Assembly (NCBI GenBank): GCA_905207535.1
Contig: CAJLLX010000045.1
Span: forward strand, 1-14,724
Source of the DNA: an uncultured Muribaculaceae bacterium
Lineage (GTDB): Bacteria > Bacteroidota > Bacteroidia > Bacteroidales > Muribaculaceae
Length of the DNA stretch: 14,724 nt
Reading direction: 5' to 3'
In this document: positions 1-9,304 of the stretch, one piece after another
Position numbering within the stretch: position 1 is the first letter of the stretch
How the letters are laid out: the number at the start of each line of letters is the position of its first letter
The notes under the pieces: model-generated
Told to the model about the DNA's origin: nothing
Databases searched by the model: none
What the model saw: the letters and a program-made list of their open reading frames with translations, nothing else
Translations under genes and position numbers: made by a program

Positions 1-6
1 ATGCTA

Positions 7-14
7 CAAAAGTA
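7..14 (-). promoter_or_regulatory. Possible Bacteroidetes -7 element facing left out of the window
   Basis: On the minus strand this reads TACTTTTG, which fits the Bacteroidetes -7 consensus TAnnTTTG. A gene transcribed leftward would start just outside the window. No TTTG/TTG -33 element is visible at the expected 19-21 nt spacing, so this could be a chance match. Confidence 0.3.
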
Positions 15-140
15 GCGATTAATATCGGATTGGGCGCATTATCCGCCTATACCTAAGGAATTATTACAATTATTCAATATCACTCTACGTGAAAAATATC
101 ACGCAATTTTCTAAACATCACACTAATAAATAGACCAATC

Positions 141-899
141 ATGAAAAAATTGCTCTTAGCGCTTGCCGTAATCTTTTCGGCCTCAGCAGCTCAGGCACAG
201 CTTGTACCCGGCCTTGACCGCCTGAATATAGCCAACCATCTCGGCGTGGGTGTCAGCGCCTCTACCAACGGTATCGGCTTTGAAGTGGGTACCACCATCA
301 CCAACTTTGTGGAGCTTCGCGCAGGCGTAAGCATCATGCCGGGCTTCGGCTTCCACACCGACACCGACGTATCGTTTGACAACTATGTACCCGGCTCCTA
401 TACCGACGACACCGAAACTCAGGTAAAGCTCGACGCCTCGTTCAAGCGCGTGCAGGGCTCGGTGATCTTCAATGTCTATCCCGGCGGCAAGAAATTCCCC
501 TTGTTCATCGCTGTGGGCGGCTACTTCGGCGGCAACAAACTTGTGAACATCAAAGGACATATCGACCCCTCACTGCTTGAGGACAATCCTTATGTAGAGA
601 TCGGCGACTACACTGTAGACTTCGATAAGAACGGCGACCTCAAGGCCGACCTCCGTGTCAATAAATTCCGCCCCTACATCGGCATCGGCACCGGCCACTT
701 CATCCCCAAGCGCCGCATCAATTTCAGCTGGGAAGTGGGCGTACAGTTCCACGGCCATCCCAAAATCTACGCCAACGACGAGGAGCTGAAGCTTGATGAA
801 ATCATGGGCGAGGAGAACGACGACACCTATCAGAAGATCATGGACAAACTCACCATATGGCCTGTGATTAAATTTACAATTTCCGGCCGAATCTTCTAA
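141..899 (+). CDS. Small outer-membrane beta-barrel protein, function unknown
   Basis: This 252-residue protein begins with a clear Sec signal peptide: a lysine pair, a hydrophobic stretch, and an AQA cleavage site before Q20. The mature part alternates short amphipathic strands, many glycines and aromatic residues, with acidic polar loops (about residues 70-90 and 150-170). It ends in GRIF, and a terminal phenylalanine is the usual BAM-recognition signal of outer-membrane barrels. The length suits a barrel of roughly 8-10 strands. I do not recognise a named family and assign no substrate. The ATG at 141 is the only start that keeps the signal peptide intact. No Shine-Dalgarno sequence is visible, as is common in this phylum. 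The gene stands alone: an intrinsic terminator follows 62 nt after the stop. Confidence 0.85.
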   Translation: MKKLLLALAVIFSASAAQAQLVPGLDRLNIANHLGVGVSASTNGIGFEVGTTITNFVELRAGVSIMPGFGFHTDTDVSFDNYVPGSYTDDTETQVKLDASFKRVQGSVIFNVYPGGKKFPLFIAVGGYFGGNKLVNIKGHIDPSLLEDNPYVEIGDYTVDFDKNGDLKADLRVNKFRPYIGIGTGHFIPKRRINFSWEVGVQFHGHPKIYANDEELKLDEIMGEENDDTYQKIMDKLTIWPVIKFTISGRIF

Positions 900-961
900 A
901 GATCATCCACCGGAGATAACCCCCTTATAAAGATACTTACATAGGAATTTGTTTATATTGG

Positions 962-997
962 TCAGCGAGGAGATGTGAATCCCCTCGCTGATTTTTT
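962..997 (+). terminator. Rho-independent terminator after the outer-membrane barrel gene
   Basis: Perfect 9-bp arms, TCAGCGAGG at 962-970 and CCTCGCTGA at 983-991, enclose a 12-nt loop and are followed at once by six T (992-997). This is a classic intrinsic terminator for the upstream gene. It also isolates that gene from the box-rich spacer that follows. Confidence 0.85.
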
Positions 998-1000
998 ATG

Positions 1001-1435
1001 TGTGGAAAAGTGTGTGGAAAGTGTGGAAAAGGGGATGGAAAAGTATGGTAAAAAAAGGTGGGTGAAAATTTGGAATGTGGAGGGGGAGGGCTGTATATAC
1101 GGCGCAAAAGCAAAAGCAAATATTGGCGCCGGAATGTTTCCACCGCTTATCCGCATGGTTTTCCACACTTATGTGTAGGAAATGAGGGATAAATTTATTA
1201 ACTTTGCATGTTATAAACAGGATGTTGAAAACGTGCGTAAAAGGCTATGTTTCAGCCAGGGCGGGTGTTCACAAGCTGATGATAAAGGTGAGTCGGAGGT
1301 GGATAACCCGAAAATGCAAGTTTTTGAGGAAAAAGTTATGTAGGTTTTCAACAGCTTATATTATTGTTGGGGAAAGAGACTTTATTTTTATAAAAAATTC
1401 AACCTTATAACTAAATATAAAATGAATGTTGATAA
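1001..1435. other. Cluster of DnaA-box-like 9-mers in a gene-free spacer; candidate replication origin
   Basis: The gap between the barrel gene and nadA has no credible coding region. It carries six 9-mers that differ by one base from the DnaA box TTATCCACA or its complement: TGTGGAAAA at 1001-1009 and 1022-1030, TTATCCGCA at 1147-1155, TTTTCCACA at 1159-1167, GGTGGATAA at 1298-1306 and TGTTGATAA at 1427-1435. Two-mismatch copies lie at 1013-1021, 1223-1231 and 1345-1353. An AT-rich stretch around 1187-1216 could serve as an unwinding element. A uniform-base estimate for this length is about 0.1 such near-matches, so the density is striking, although purine-rich composition inflates it. No perfect box is present and dnaA is not in the window. 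The function is inferred, not shown; a regulatory leader for nadA is the main alternative. Confidence 0.4.
1199..1206 (+). promoter_or_regulatory. Candidate -7 element (TAACTTTG) for nadA
   Basis: TAACTTTG matches the Bacteroidetes -7 consensus TAnnTTTG exactly and is identical to the -7 element seen ahead of nadB. No good -33 TTTG is found; the nearest candidate is TGTG at 1172-1175, with a 23-nt spacer. If used, it would give nadA an untranslated leader of about 210 nt. Confidence 0.45.
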
Positions 1436-2387
1436 CGGGTTTGTCGACGAGCCCATAGCAGCAGGAACCGATCTGAAAAAAGAGATAGAGCGTCTGAAAA
1501 AGGAGAAGGATGCCGTGGTGCTCTGCCACTACTATCAGCGGGGCGAAATCCAGGATGTGGCCGACTTTATCGGCGACTCTCTGGCGCTGGCGCAGATAGC
1601 GCAGAAGCTGCCCAACCGTGTGATAGTGCTCTGCGGTGTGCACTTCATGGGTGAGACCGCCAAAATACTGTGCCCCGACAAGAAGGTGCTGGTGCCGGAT
1701 GTCAATGCCGGCTGCTCGCTGGCCGACTCGTGCAAGGCCGAGGACCTGGAAGCGTTTATCAAGGAGCATCCGGGCCACACGGTGGTGAGCTATGTCAACA
1801 CCTCGGCAGCCGTGAAGGCCCTGACCGATGTGGTGGTGACCTCGTCTAACGCCCGCAAGATAGTGGAGGCGCTCCCCAAGGATGAGAAGATCATCTTCGG
1901 GCCCGACCGCAATCTGGGCAACTACATCAGTTCGGTGACCGGCCGCGAGATGCTGGTGTGGAACGGCGCCTGCCATGTGCACGAGCAATTTTCGGTGGAA
2001 AAACTGGTGGAACTGAAGAAGGCCCATCCGCAGGCCAAGGTGCTGGCACATCCCGAGTGCCCCAAGCCGGTGATACTGCTTGCCGACGAGGTAGGCTCCA
2101 CAGCCGCTCTGCTCAAATATGCCCGCGAGAGCAAGGATAGGGAGTTTATCGTGGCCACCGAGAGCGGCATCCTGCACGAGATGCGCAAGAGCTGCCCCGA
2201 CAAGGTGTTTATCCCCGCTCCTCCCTCCGACAGCACATGCGCCTGCAACGACTGCTCCTTCATGAAGCTCAACACCATGGAGAAGCTCTACAATACCCTC
2301 CGTTTCGAGCAGCCCGAGATCACCGTAGATCCCGCCATCGCCGAGGCTGCACGCCGACCCATCGAGAGGATGCTCAAGATGAGTTAG
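1422..2387 (+). CDS. nadA: Quinolinate synthase (NadA)
   Basis: NadA condenses iminoaspartate with dihydroxyacetone phosphate to quinolinate in de novo NAD synthesis, using an oxygen-sensitive [4Fe-4S] cluster in the cytosol. The 321-residue product has the family's triplicated fold signatures: AVVLCHYYQ near residue 31, GDSLALAQ near 51, GVHFMGETAKIL near 72, VVSYVNTSAAVK near 121, FGPDRNLG near 159 and the late CSFMKLNTMEKLY segment. The three expected cluster ligands are C98 (AGCSLA), C184 (GACHVH) and C278 (DCSFMK). Extra cysteines C273 and C275 lie beside the last ligand. Length is normal for the short type without a fused domain. The ATG at 1422 fits an A-rich Bacteroidetes leader. Its usual partner nadB is not adjacent but about 12 kb away on the other strand. 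leuS follows 73 nt downstream on the same strand. Confidence 0.97.
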   Translation: MNVDNGFVDEPIAAGTDLKKEIERLKKEKDAVVLCHYYQRGEIQDVADFIGDSLALAQIAQKLPNRVIVLCGVHFMGETAKILCPDKKVLVPDVNAGCSLADSCKAEDLEAFIKEHPGHTVVSYVNTSAAVKALTDVVVTSSNARKIVEALPKDEKIIFGPDRNLGNYISSVTGREMLVWNGACHVHEQFSVEKLVELKKAHPQAKVLAHPECPKPVILLADEVGSTAALLKYARESKDREFIVATESGILHEMRKSCPDKVFIPAPPSDSTCACNDCSFMKLNTMEKLYNTLRFEQPEITVDPAIAEAARRPIERMLKMS

Positions 2388-2460
2388 CAGATTGTAGTGG
2401 GGGAGTAGGGGAAGTAATCAACAAAGATATCAACACAAAAAAACATATATACGAATCCTG

Positions 2461-5225
<2,765 letters not shown>

Positions 5226-5235
<10 letters not shown>

Positions 5236-5275
5236 CTCACACGTCGGTGGAATAATCAACCCCCGGTGAAGTAAC
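5226..5275 (+). repeat. Pair of 11-bp direct repeats around the leuS stop codon
   Basis: GGTGAAGTAAC occurs at 5226-5236, where it contains the leuS TAA stop, and again at 5265-5275. The start-to-start distance is 39 nt. It looks like a small local duplication of the gene end; no function is evident. Confidence 0.5.
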
Positions 5276-5302
5276 CCTTTGCCTTGCAAAGGCGTAAGGC
5301 AA
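5276..5302 (+). promoter_or_regulatory. Two overlapping, mutually exclusive 7-bp inverted repeats between leuS and rdgB
   Basis: CCTTTGC (5276-5282) pairs perfectly with GCAAAGG (5286-5292) around a 3-nt loop. TTGCCTT (5279-5285) pairs perfectly with AAGGCAA (5296-5302). The two stems share bases, so only one can form at a time. There is no T-run after either, so simple termination is not supported. A third 7-bp stem, TTGCTTT/AAAGCAA, lies at 5365-5388, just before rdgB. A regulatory role in the 171-nt leuS-rdgB gap is inference. Confidence 0.4.
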
Positions 5303-5406
5303 TAAAAGGGGATACATTCACGTTGAATGATAAGAGCAAGTGGCTCCCTGCATCAGAGGGCCTATTGCTTTTGGACGATATAAAGCAAGCGATAAGGAAA
5401 AAAGTG

Positions 5407-6000
5407 ATGAAGCTGCCCAAAGAGATAGTGTTTGCCACCAACAATGCCCATAAACTGCAGGAAGTGAGGGAAATAGTGGGGAGCGATTGCCGTGTGCTGT
5501 CGCTGGCCGAGATAGGATGTCACGACGATATCCCCGAGACCGCCGACACCATCGAGGGCAATGCCCTGCTCAAAGCCCGCTGGGTGAAAGAGCGCTACGG
5601 CTACGATTGCTTCGCCGACGACACCGGCCTGGAGGTGGACGCCCTCGGTGGCGCTCCGGGAGTGCGTTCGGCCCGCTATGCCGCTCAGGAGGGGGGCGCT
5701 GACCATGACTCGCAGGCCAATATGCGCCTGCTGCTCAGGCATATGGAGGGAAATACCGACCGCCGCGCCCGTTTCCGCACCGTCATGGCGCTGATCCTTG
5801 GGGGTGAAGAGCATCTCTACGAGGGAAAAGTGGAGGGCACCATCACCGAAGGGCCCCGGGGCAACGACGGATTCGGCTACGACCCCGTATTTCTGCCCCA
5901 GGGGGAGAGCCGCACCTTCGCCGAGATGAGCGCTGACGAGAAAAACAGTCTGAGCCATCGCCGGCGCGCCCTCGACGCCATGCTTGCCGCCTTATCGTGA
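5407..6000 (+). CDS. rdgB: XTP/dITP diphosphatase (non-canonical purine NTP pyrophosphatase, RdgB/HAM1 family)
   Basis: This cytosolic house-cleaning enzyme hydrolyses dITP, XTP and ITP to monophosphates plus pyrophosphate, keeping deaminated purines out of nucleic acids. The start at 5407 gives 197 residues, the normal family length, and begins with the canonical MKLPKEIVFATNNAHKLQEV. The frame remains open upstream to a TTG at 5284, but that extension is low-complexity leader, matches nothing in the family and is rejected. Visible motifs are the ATNNAHK substrate loop (residues 10-16), CFADDTGLEVDALGGAPGV with catalytic D71/D72, GFGYDPVF (155-162) and the terminal SHRRRAL (183-189) for base recognition. 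A weak purine-rich Shine-Dalgarno-like stretch (aaggaa) precedes the start. The neighbours leuS and porZ are on the same strand. Confidence 0.96.
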   Translation: MKLPKEIVFATNNAHKLQEVREIVGSDCRVLSLAEIGCHDDIPETADTIEGNALLKARWVKERYGYDCFADDTGLEVDALGGAPGVRSARYAAQEGGADHDSQANMRLLLRHMEGNTDRRARFRTVMALILGGEEHLYEGKVEGTITEGPRGNDGFGYDPVFLPQGESRTFAEMSADEKNSLSHRRRALDAMLAALS

Positions 6001-6004
6001 CAAC

Positions 6005-6019
6005 GCGAGAGAGAGAGAG
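6005..6019 (+). repeat. Short GA dinucleotide run before porZ
   Basis: A run of about seven GA units lies immediately after the rdgB stop. It is followed by a 6-bp stem, TATTGC/GCAATA, at 6042-6056. Such runs can vary in length by slippage, but here it sits in the spacer with no promoter recognised around it. Significance is doubtful. Confidence 0.4.
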
Positions 6020-6106
6020 CTACGGCTGCCGCATAGGCCTGTATTGCAACGCAATAGTCCCACGACAGCCCCGACACACATATAAAACAAGAGATAACAA
6101 CAAACA

Positions 6107-8545
6107 ATGCTGAGAAAACTCATATTACTGATCACAGTGATGATGCCCGCGCTGATGTGGGGACAGCTCGCCGTGGGTTCGTGGATGCTCTATTCGCCCT
6201 ACCGCAATGTGGAGCGCATGGTGGAGACCCGCGAGTATGTCTACTACATGTCGGAGGGCGCCCTGACCCGCGTCGACAAGACATACGGCGAGGTGCAGTC
6301 GCTCAATGTGTCCACGCTGCTCAACGACAGCGGTGTGACAGGCCTGTATGTAGACCGCGACGGCAAGAGCATCCTTGTGACCTACGAATCGGCGGCTATG
6401 GACCGCCTCTACGATGACGGCCGCGTGGTGAATATCTCCGATATCCGCGACGCGGTGATGACCGTGCCCCGCACCATCAACAGCGTCGACTTCAGTGACA
6501 ACTCCTACTTCGTGGGCACCGATTTCGGCGTAGTGACCTTCGACAGCGCCCGCGACGAGGTGAAACGCACCGTCTATACCCCCTCGAAGGTGAAATTCGT
6601 GGTGGCTGTGGGCAATTATGTGGGTGTGTCGCTCGGCAATAAGATATTTTTCGGAAAGAACGACAACAGCCTCACCTCGTGGGACAAATTCACCACCCTC
6701 ACGGGCGATAACGGCAACTACGCATGGTTCAACCTCAAGGGGGTCGGCGACAAATGGATCTACGCCACCAACACCTACAGCAGCGACAACCATCTGCACA
6801 AGATCACCCTCGACTTCGACGCCGGCACCTTCACCAGCGTGGAGGTCAAGGAGTATGGCACCACATCCAACGGGTCGAAATTCACCCACGACATCGACGT
6901 GTGCCGCGACGGCGTCTATGCGTGCAACAACAAGGGTGCATACGTGATCAGCCACAGCGGCGAGGAGAGCTATATCCCCGGCATCACCCGCAGCAGCGAC
7001 AAGGTGATGAGCTACTACGACAACGCTTCCAAGGCGTGGAGCGCCGACAGCGAAGGGGTGAAACTGGTGGATGTGGCCAGCGGCAATGCCGAGCTCACCA
7101 CCGCCCGTCCGTCGGACCTCACCGTGAGCAACGCCTCCGGCATGCATGTGGGCGCCTCGGGCAAGGTGTATGTATACAGTCTCGGCGAGAAACTGACATT
7201 GCGCCTCCCCTCCGCCAACAAAAATCACAGCTACGTAGATGTGGTGTCGCCCGGCGGCCGCTTCACCGATGTGAGCGCCAACGACGTGGAGACCACCAAC
7301 CGCTCAAGCAACTCCTACACCCCCACGGCTCCTCATCATGTGGCCTTTAACTTCCATATATTCGAGGACCCCTCGGATCCCGAGGCTTACTACATCGGCT
7401 CATTATTCGAGGGTTGCTACCGCATCAAGAACGGCAAGCAGACCCACAAATATGACACAAGCAACTCTCCGATCGGCACCTTGTCCAACGGATGGGCCTA
7501 CCCCGTAGGTGTGCCCCTGGTAGACCGCATCGGCAACCTGTGGCTGTATAATATAGCCGACCAGAACGCCACCACCGCCAACCGTATCCACTATCTGCCC
7601 GCCTCCAAGCGCTCGGCAGCCACAGTGACCGCAGCCGACTGGACCTCCTATGCCGTACCCAACATGACCAACGAATACCGCGACCCCGTAGGCGTGGCAT
7701 GTCAGCATAGCAATCATGTGGTGTTCTTCCCCGGCCGCTACAACCAGCTGATGGTAGTGGTCAACCACAAGGGCACCGAGTCGGCCGCCGACGATGTGAT
7801 TACCTCTGTCACGAGCATGGTAGACCAGGACAGCCGCACCATCTCATCCTACCACCGCATCTGCGCCGTGGAGGATAAGAAAGGACGCATATGGGTAGGC
7901 ACCGAGAGCGGCGTCTTCGAGGTGACTGACCTCTCGAAAGTGACCTCCTCAACCATCACCGTCAACCACCTGAAAGTGCCCCGTAACGACGGCACCGGCC
8001 TGGCCGACTACCTGCTCGACGGCATGCAGGTCAATTGCATAGCCGTGGACAACTCCAACCGCAAATGGATCGCCACCGATTCGGGCGTGTACTACGTGAG
8101 CGAAGACGGCAACCAGATACTGGATCACTTCACCTCCGACAACTCCATCCTCCCCTCCAATGTGGTGTATGCCGCAGCATGCGATCCGACATCCAACAGC
8201 GTCTACTTCGGCACCGCCTCGGGTGTGGTAGAGTACAACTCCACCTCCTCGCCCGGCAGCGACAACTACGACAACGTGGTGGCCTATCCCAACCCCGTGC
8301 GCCCCGACTACACCGGATGGATCACCATCAAGGGCCTCATGGAGGATAGCCTCGTGAAGATTGCCGATGCCCACGGCAATGTGTTCCACCAGGGCCGCAG
8401 CAACGGCGGCATGTACGTGTGGGACGGCTGCAACAGCGAGGGTCGGCGCGTGAAGACCGGAGTCTACTATGTCTTTGCCTCGCATAGCAGCGGCGACGGA
8501 GGCGGCTCCGATGCCGTGGTCACCAAGATCATGGTGGTAAATTGA
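6107..8545 (+). CDS. porZ: PorZ-like beta-propeller protein of the type IX secretion system
   Basis: PorZ is a surface component of the type IX secretion attachment complex; in Porphyromonas it is linked to delivery of A-LPS to the sortase PorU. This 812-residue protein starts with a signal peptide (KLILLITVMMPALMWG, cleavage before Q20). The mature part opens with a family-like GSWMLYSPYRNVERMVE. Two beta-propeller modules follow, with repeated blades of the two-component-regulator-propeller type: FVGTDFGVVTFD early, then RIWVGTESGVFEV near residue 593 and KWIATDSGVYYVSEDG near 653, with SILPSNVVYA after it. From about residue 721 a C-terminal domain with AYPNPV, GLMEDSLVKIADAHGNV and TGVYYV resembles a T9SS sorting domain, as PorZ proteins have. 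Length is close to that of the Porphyromonas protein. No other secretion gene is nearby. A generic propeller protein with a sorting domain is the main alternative. Confidence 0.8.
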   Translation: MLRKLILLITVMMPALMWGQLAVGSWMLYSPYRNVERMVETREYVYYMSEGALTRVDKTYGEVQSLNVSTLLNDSGVTGLYVDRDGKSILVTYESAAMDRLYDDGRVVNISDIRDAVMTVPRTINSVDFSDNSYFVGTDFGVVTFDSARDEVKRTVYTPSKVKFVVAVGNYVGVSLGNKIFFGKNDNSLTSWDKFTTLTGDNGNYAWFNLKGVGDKWIYATNTYSSDNHLHKITLDFDAGTFTSVEVKEYGTTSNGSKFTHDIDVCRDGVYACNNKGAYVISHSGEESYIPGITRSSDKVMSYYDNASKAWSADSEGVKLVDVASGNAELTTARPSDLTVSNASGMHVGASGKVYVYSLGEKLTLRLPSANKNHSYVDVVSPGGRFTDVSANDVETTNRSSNSYTPTAPHHVAFNFHIFEDPSDPEAYYIGSLFEGCYRIKNGKQTHKYDTSNSPIGTLSNGWAYPVGVPLVDRIGNLWLYNIADQNATTANRIHYLPASKRSAATVTAADWTSYAVPNMTNEYRDPVGVACQHSNHVVFFPGRYNQLMVVVNHKGTESAADDVITSVTSMVDQDSRTISSYHRICAVEDKKGRIWVGTESGVFEVTDLSKVTSSTITVNHLKVPRNDGTGLADYLLDGMQVNCIAVDNSNRKWIATDSGVYYVSEDGNQILDHFTSDNSILPSNVVYAAACDPTSNSVYFGTASGVVEYNSTSSPGSDNYDNVVAYPNPVRPDYTGWITIKGLMEDSLVKIADAHGNVFHQGRSNGGMYVWDGCNSEGRRVKTGVYYVFASHSSGDGGGSDAVVTKIMVVN

Positions 8546-8566
8546 AAAATATGATATCTTAACTAC

Positions 8567-8607
8567 AGAGAGTGACGGCCGGTGAAAACCAAGGGCCGTG
8601 GCTCTCT
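8567..8607 (+). promoter_or_regulatory. Long hairpin with GAAA tetraloop after porZ
   Basis: AGAGAG-TG-ACGGCC (8567-8580) faces GGCCGT-GG-CTCTCT (8594-8607). All positions pair except one G/G mismatch, with one G-U. The apex is GGT-GAAA-ACC (8581-8590), a 3-bp extension capped by a GNRA tetraloop, with a 3-nt AAG bulge at 8591-8593. There is no T-run after it. It may be a structured RNA or a non-canonical terminator for porZ. Confidence 0.55.
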
Positions 8608-8641
8608 TGTTATATAAGAGAGCGCCGCCCATCGGCGCTCT
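8602..8641 (+). promoter_or_regulatory. Alternative stem and second perfect hairpin before the unknown gene
   Basis: CTCTCTT (8602-8608) pairs perfectly with AAGAGAG (8616-8622). AGAGCGCCG (8619-8627) pairs perfectly with CGGCGCTCT (8633-8641) around a 5-nt loop. The first stem competes with both the preceding long hairpin and this second one, an arrangement typical of attenuators. The second hairpin ends 26 nt before the GTG start at 8668 and lacks a T-run. Confidence 0.5.
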
Positions 8642-8667
8642 GACCAACCCTTAAAACGCCTACTAAA

Positions 8668-9192
8668 GTGATAACGCTGAAATATAAGGACGAAGACGAC
8701 CGTGCCTACGGACTGTCGGGCATGGCTGTGAGCATGTATCTTCTTGACCACGAGAAGTATATCGACAATATCTCGCTTGATGCCGACGCCGATTACGGCC
8801 TGGGATTCACGGCCGACTTCTTTCATCAGCCCAATCCCAACCTCTCGCCCAAAGCCGTGTGGGCCGACTCGCTGTCGCGCTTCAATCTGCTCAACGGGCT
8901 GATAATCTCCAACATGCTCTCGCGCGCCATGGTGCGCAACGGCGAAGCCGTCACCCGCGAACTCTATCAGCTGATGTGCGGCATGCTCACCGACGAGGGG
9001 CGCGAGCTATGCTCGCTCGACGAGGACGAGACCCGCACCCTATTCAACAAGAATTTCAATTACTTCCACGAAGTATTTGCCAATGCCGCCGTGGCCGAGA
9101 CGGTGCGCGGCCTGGTGGCCGGCCTCAAGCGCGACCGCACGCTCGACAGCGACGCGATCTACGTGTGCATGCGCCCGCTGCGCCGCTGGTAA
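8668..9192 (+). CDS. Conserved-looking cytosolic protein of unknown function
   Basis: I do not recognise this 174-residue protein. It has no signal peptide or membrane segment and is acidic at the N-terminus (YKDEDDRAYG, SLDADADYG). It then appears mainly helical from about residue 65 (WADSLSRFNLLNGLIISNMLSRAM). It ends with a basic MRPLRRW. Codon use and GC content resemble the neighbours, so it reads as a resident gene rather than a recent import. The start is GTG at 8668; the first downstream ATG lies well inside (about residue 19, GMAVSMYLL) and would remove a plausible N-terminal strand, ITLKYKDED, so GTG is preferred but not certain. The gene is bracketed by paired hairpins on both sides (8567-8641 and 9213-9263), suggesting an independent transcription unit or attenuated control. 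Confidence 0.75.
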   Translation: MITLKYKDEDDRAYGLSGMAVSMYLLDHEKYIDNISLDADADYGLGFTADFFHQPNPNLSPKAVWADSLSRFNLLNGLIISNMLSRAMVRNGEAVTRELYQLMCGMLTDEGRELCSLDEDETRTLFNKNFNYFHEVFANAAVAETVRGLVAGLKRDRTLDSDAIYVCMRPLRRW

Positions 9193-9212
9193 GACGCGAC
9201 ATGACAACACCG

Positions 9213-9263
9213 CCTCCGGAAATCGCTTCCGGAGGGCACATACGGCGCCGTAGCGGCGTCGTA
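9213..9263 (+). terminator. Two tandem hairpins between the unknown gene and the sulfatase gene
   Basis: CCTCCGGAA (9213-9221) pairs perfectly with TTCCGGAGG (9227-9235) around 5 nt. TACGGCGCC (9241-9249) pairs with GGCGTCGTA (9255-9263) around 5 nt with a single G-U. Both precede the sulfatase start by 40-90 nt. They lack T-runs, so termination is plausible but unproven; processing or attenuation is possible. Confidence 0.5.
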
Positions 9264-9304
9264 ACAACAAATCATAACTAATCATTACTTATTGATATAT
9301 TGCC

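Noticed and set aside
1001..1100. Purine-rich TGGAAA repeats as a CRISPR or tandem repeat array
   Set aside because: Units are short, unevenly spaced and not separated by unique spacers. They fit better as scattered DnaA-box-like motifs in a purine-rich spacer.
975..1410. Two small + frames (975-1178 and 1204-1410) in the barrel-nadA spacer
   Set aside because: The first begins inside the terminator stem. Both have atypical composition, no start signals and no recognisable similarity, and they overlap the repeated box motifs.
5274..5281. Possible -7 promoter element ahead of rdgB
   Set aside because: It only matches the TTTG half; the TA positions are wrong and there is no -33 element at the right distance.
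5284..5406. N-terminal extension of rdgB to a TTG start
   Set aside because: The family begins at MKLPKEIVFATNN; the added 41 residues overlap stem structures and would exceed the normal family length.
6125..7228. Minus-strand open frame inside porZ
   Set aside because: Histidine- and valine-rich antisense translation with no motif and no initiation signal; porZ is the convincing reading.
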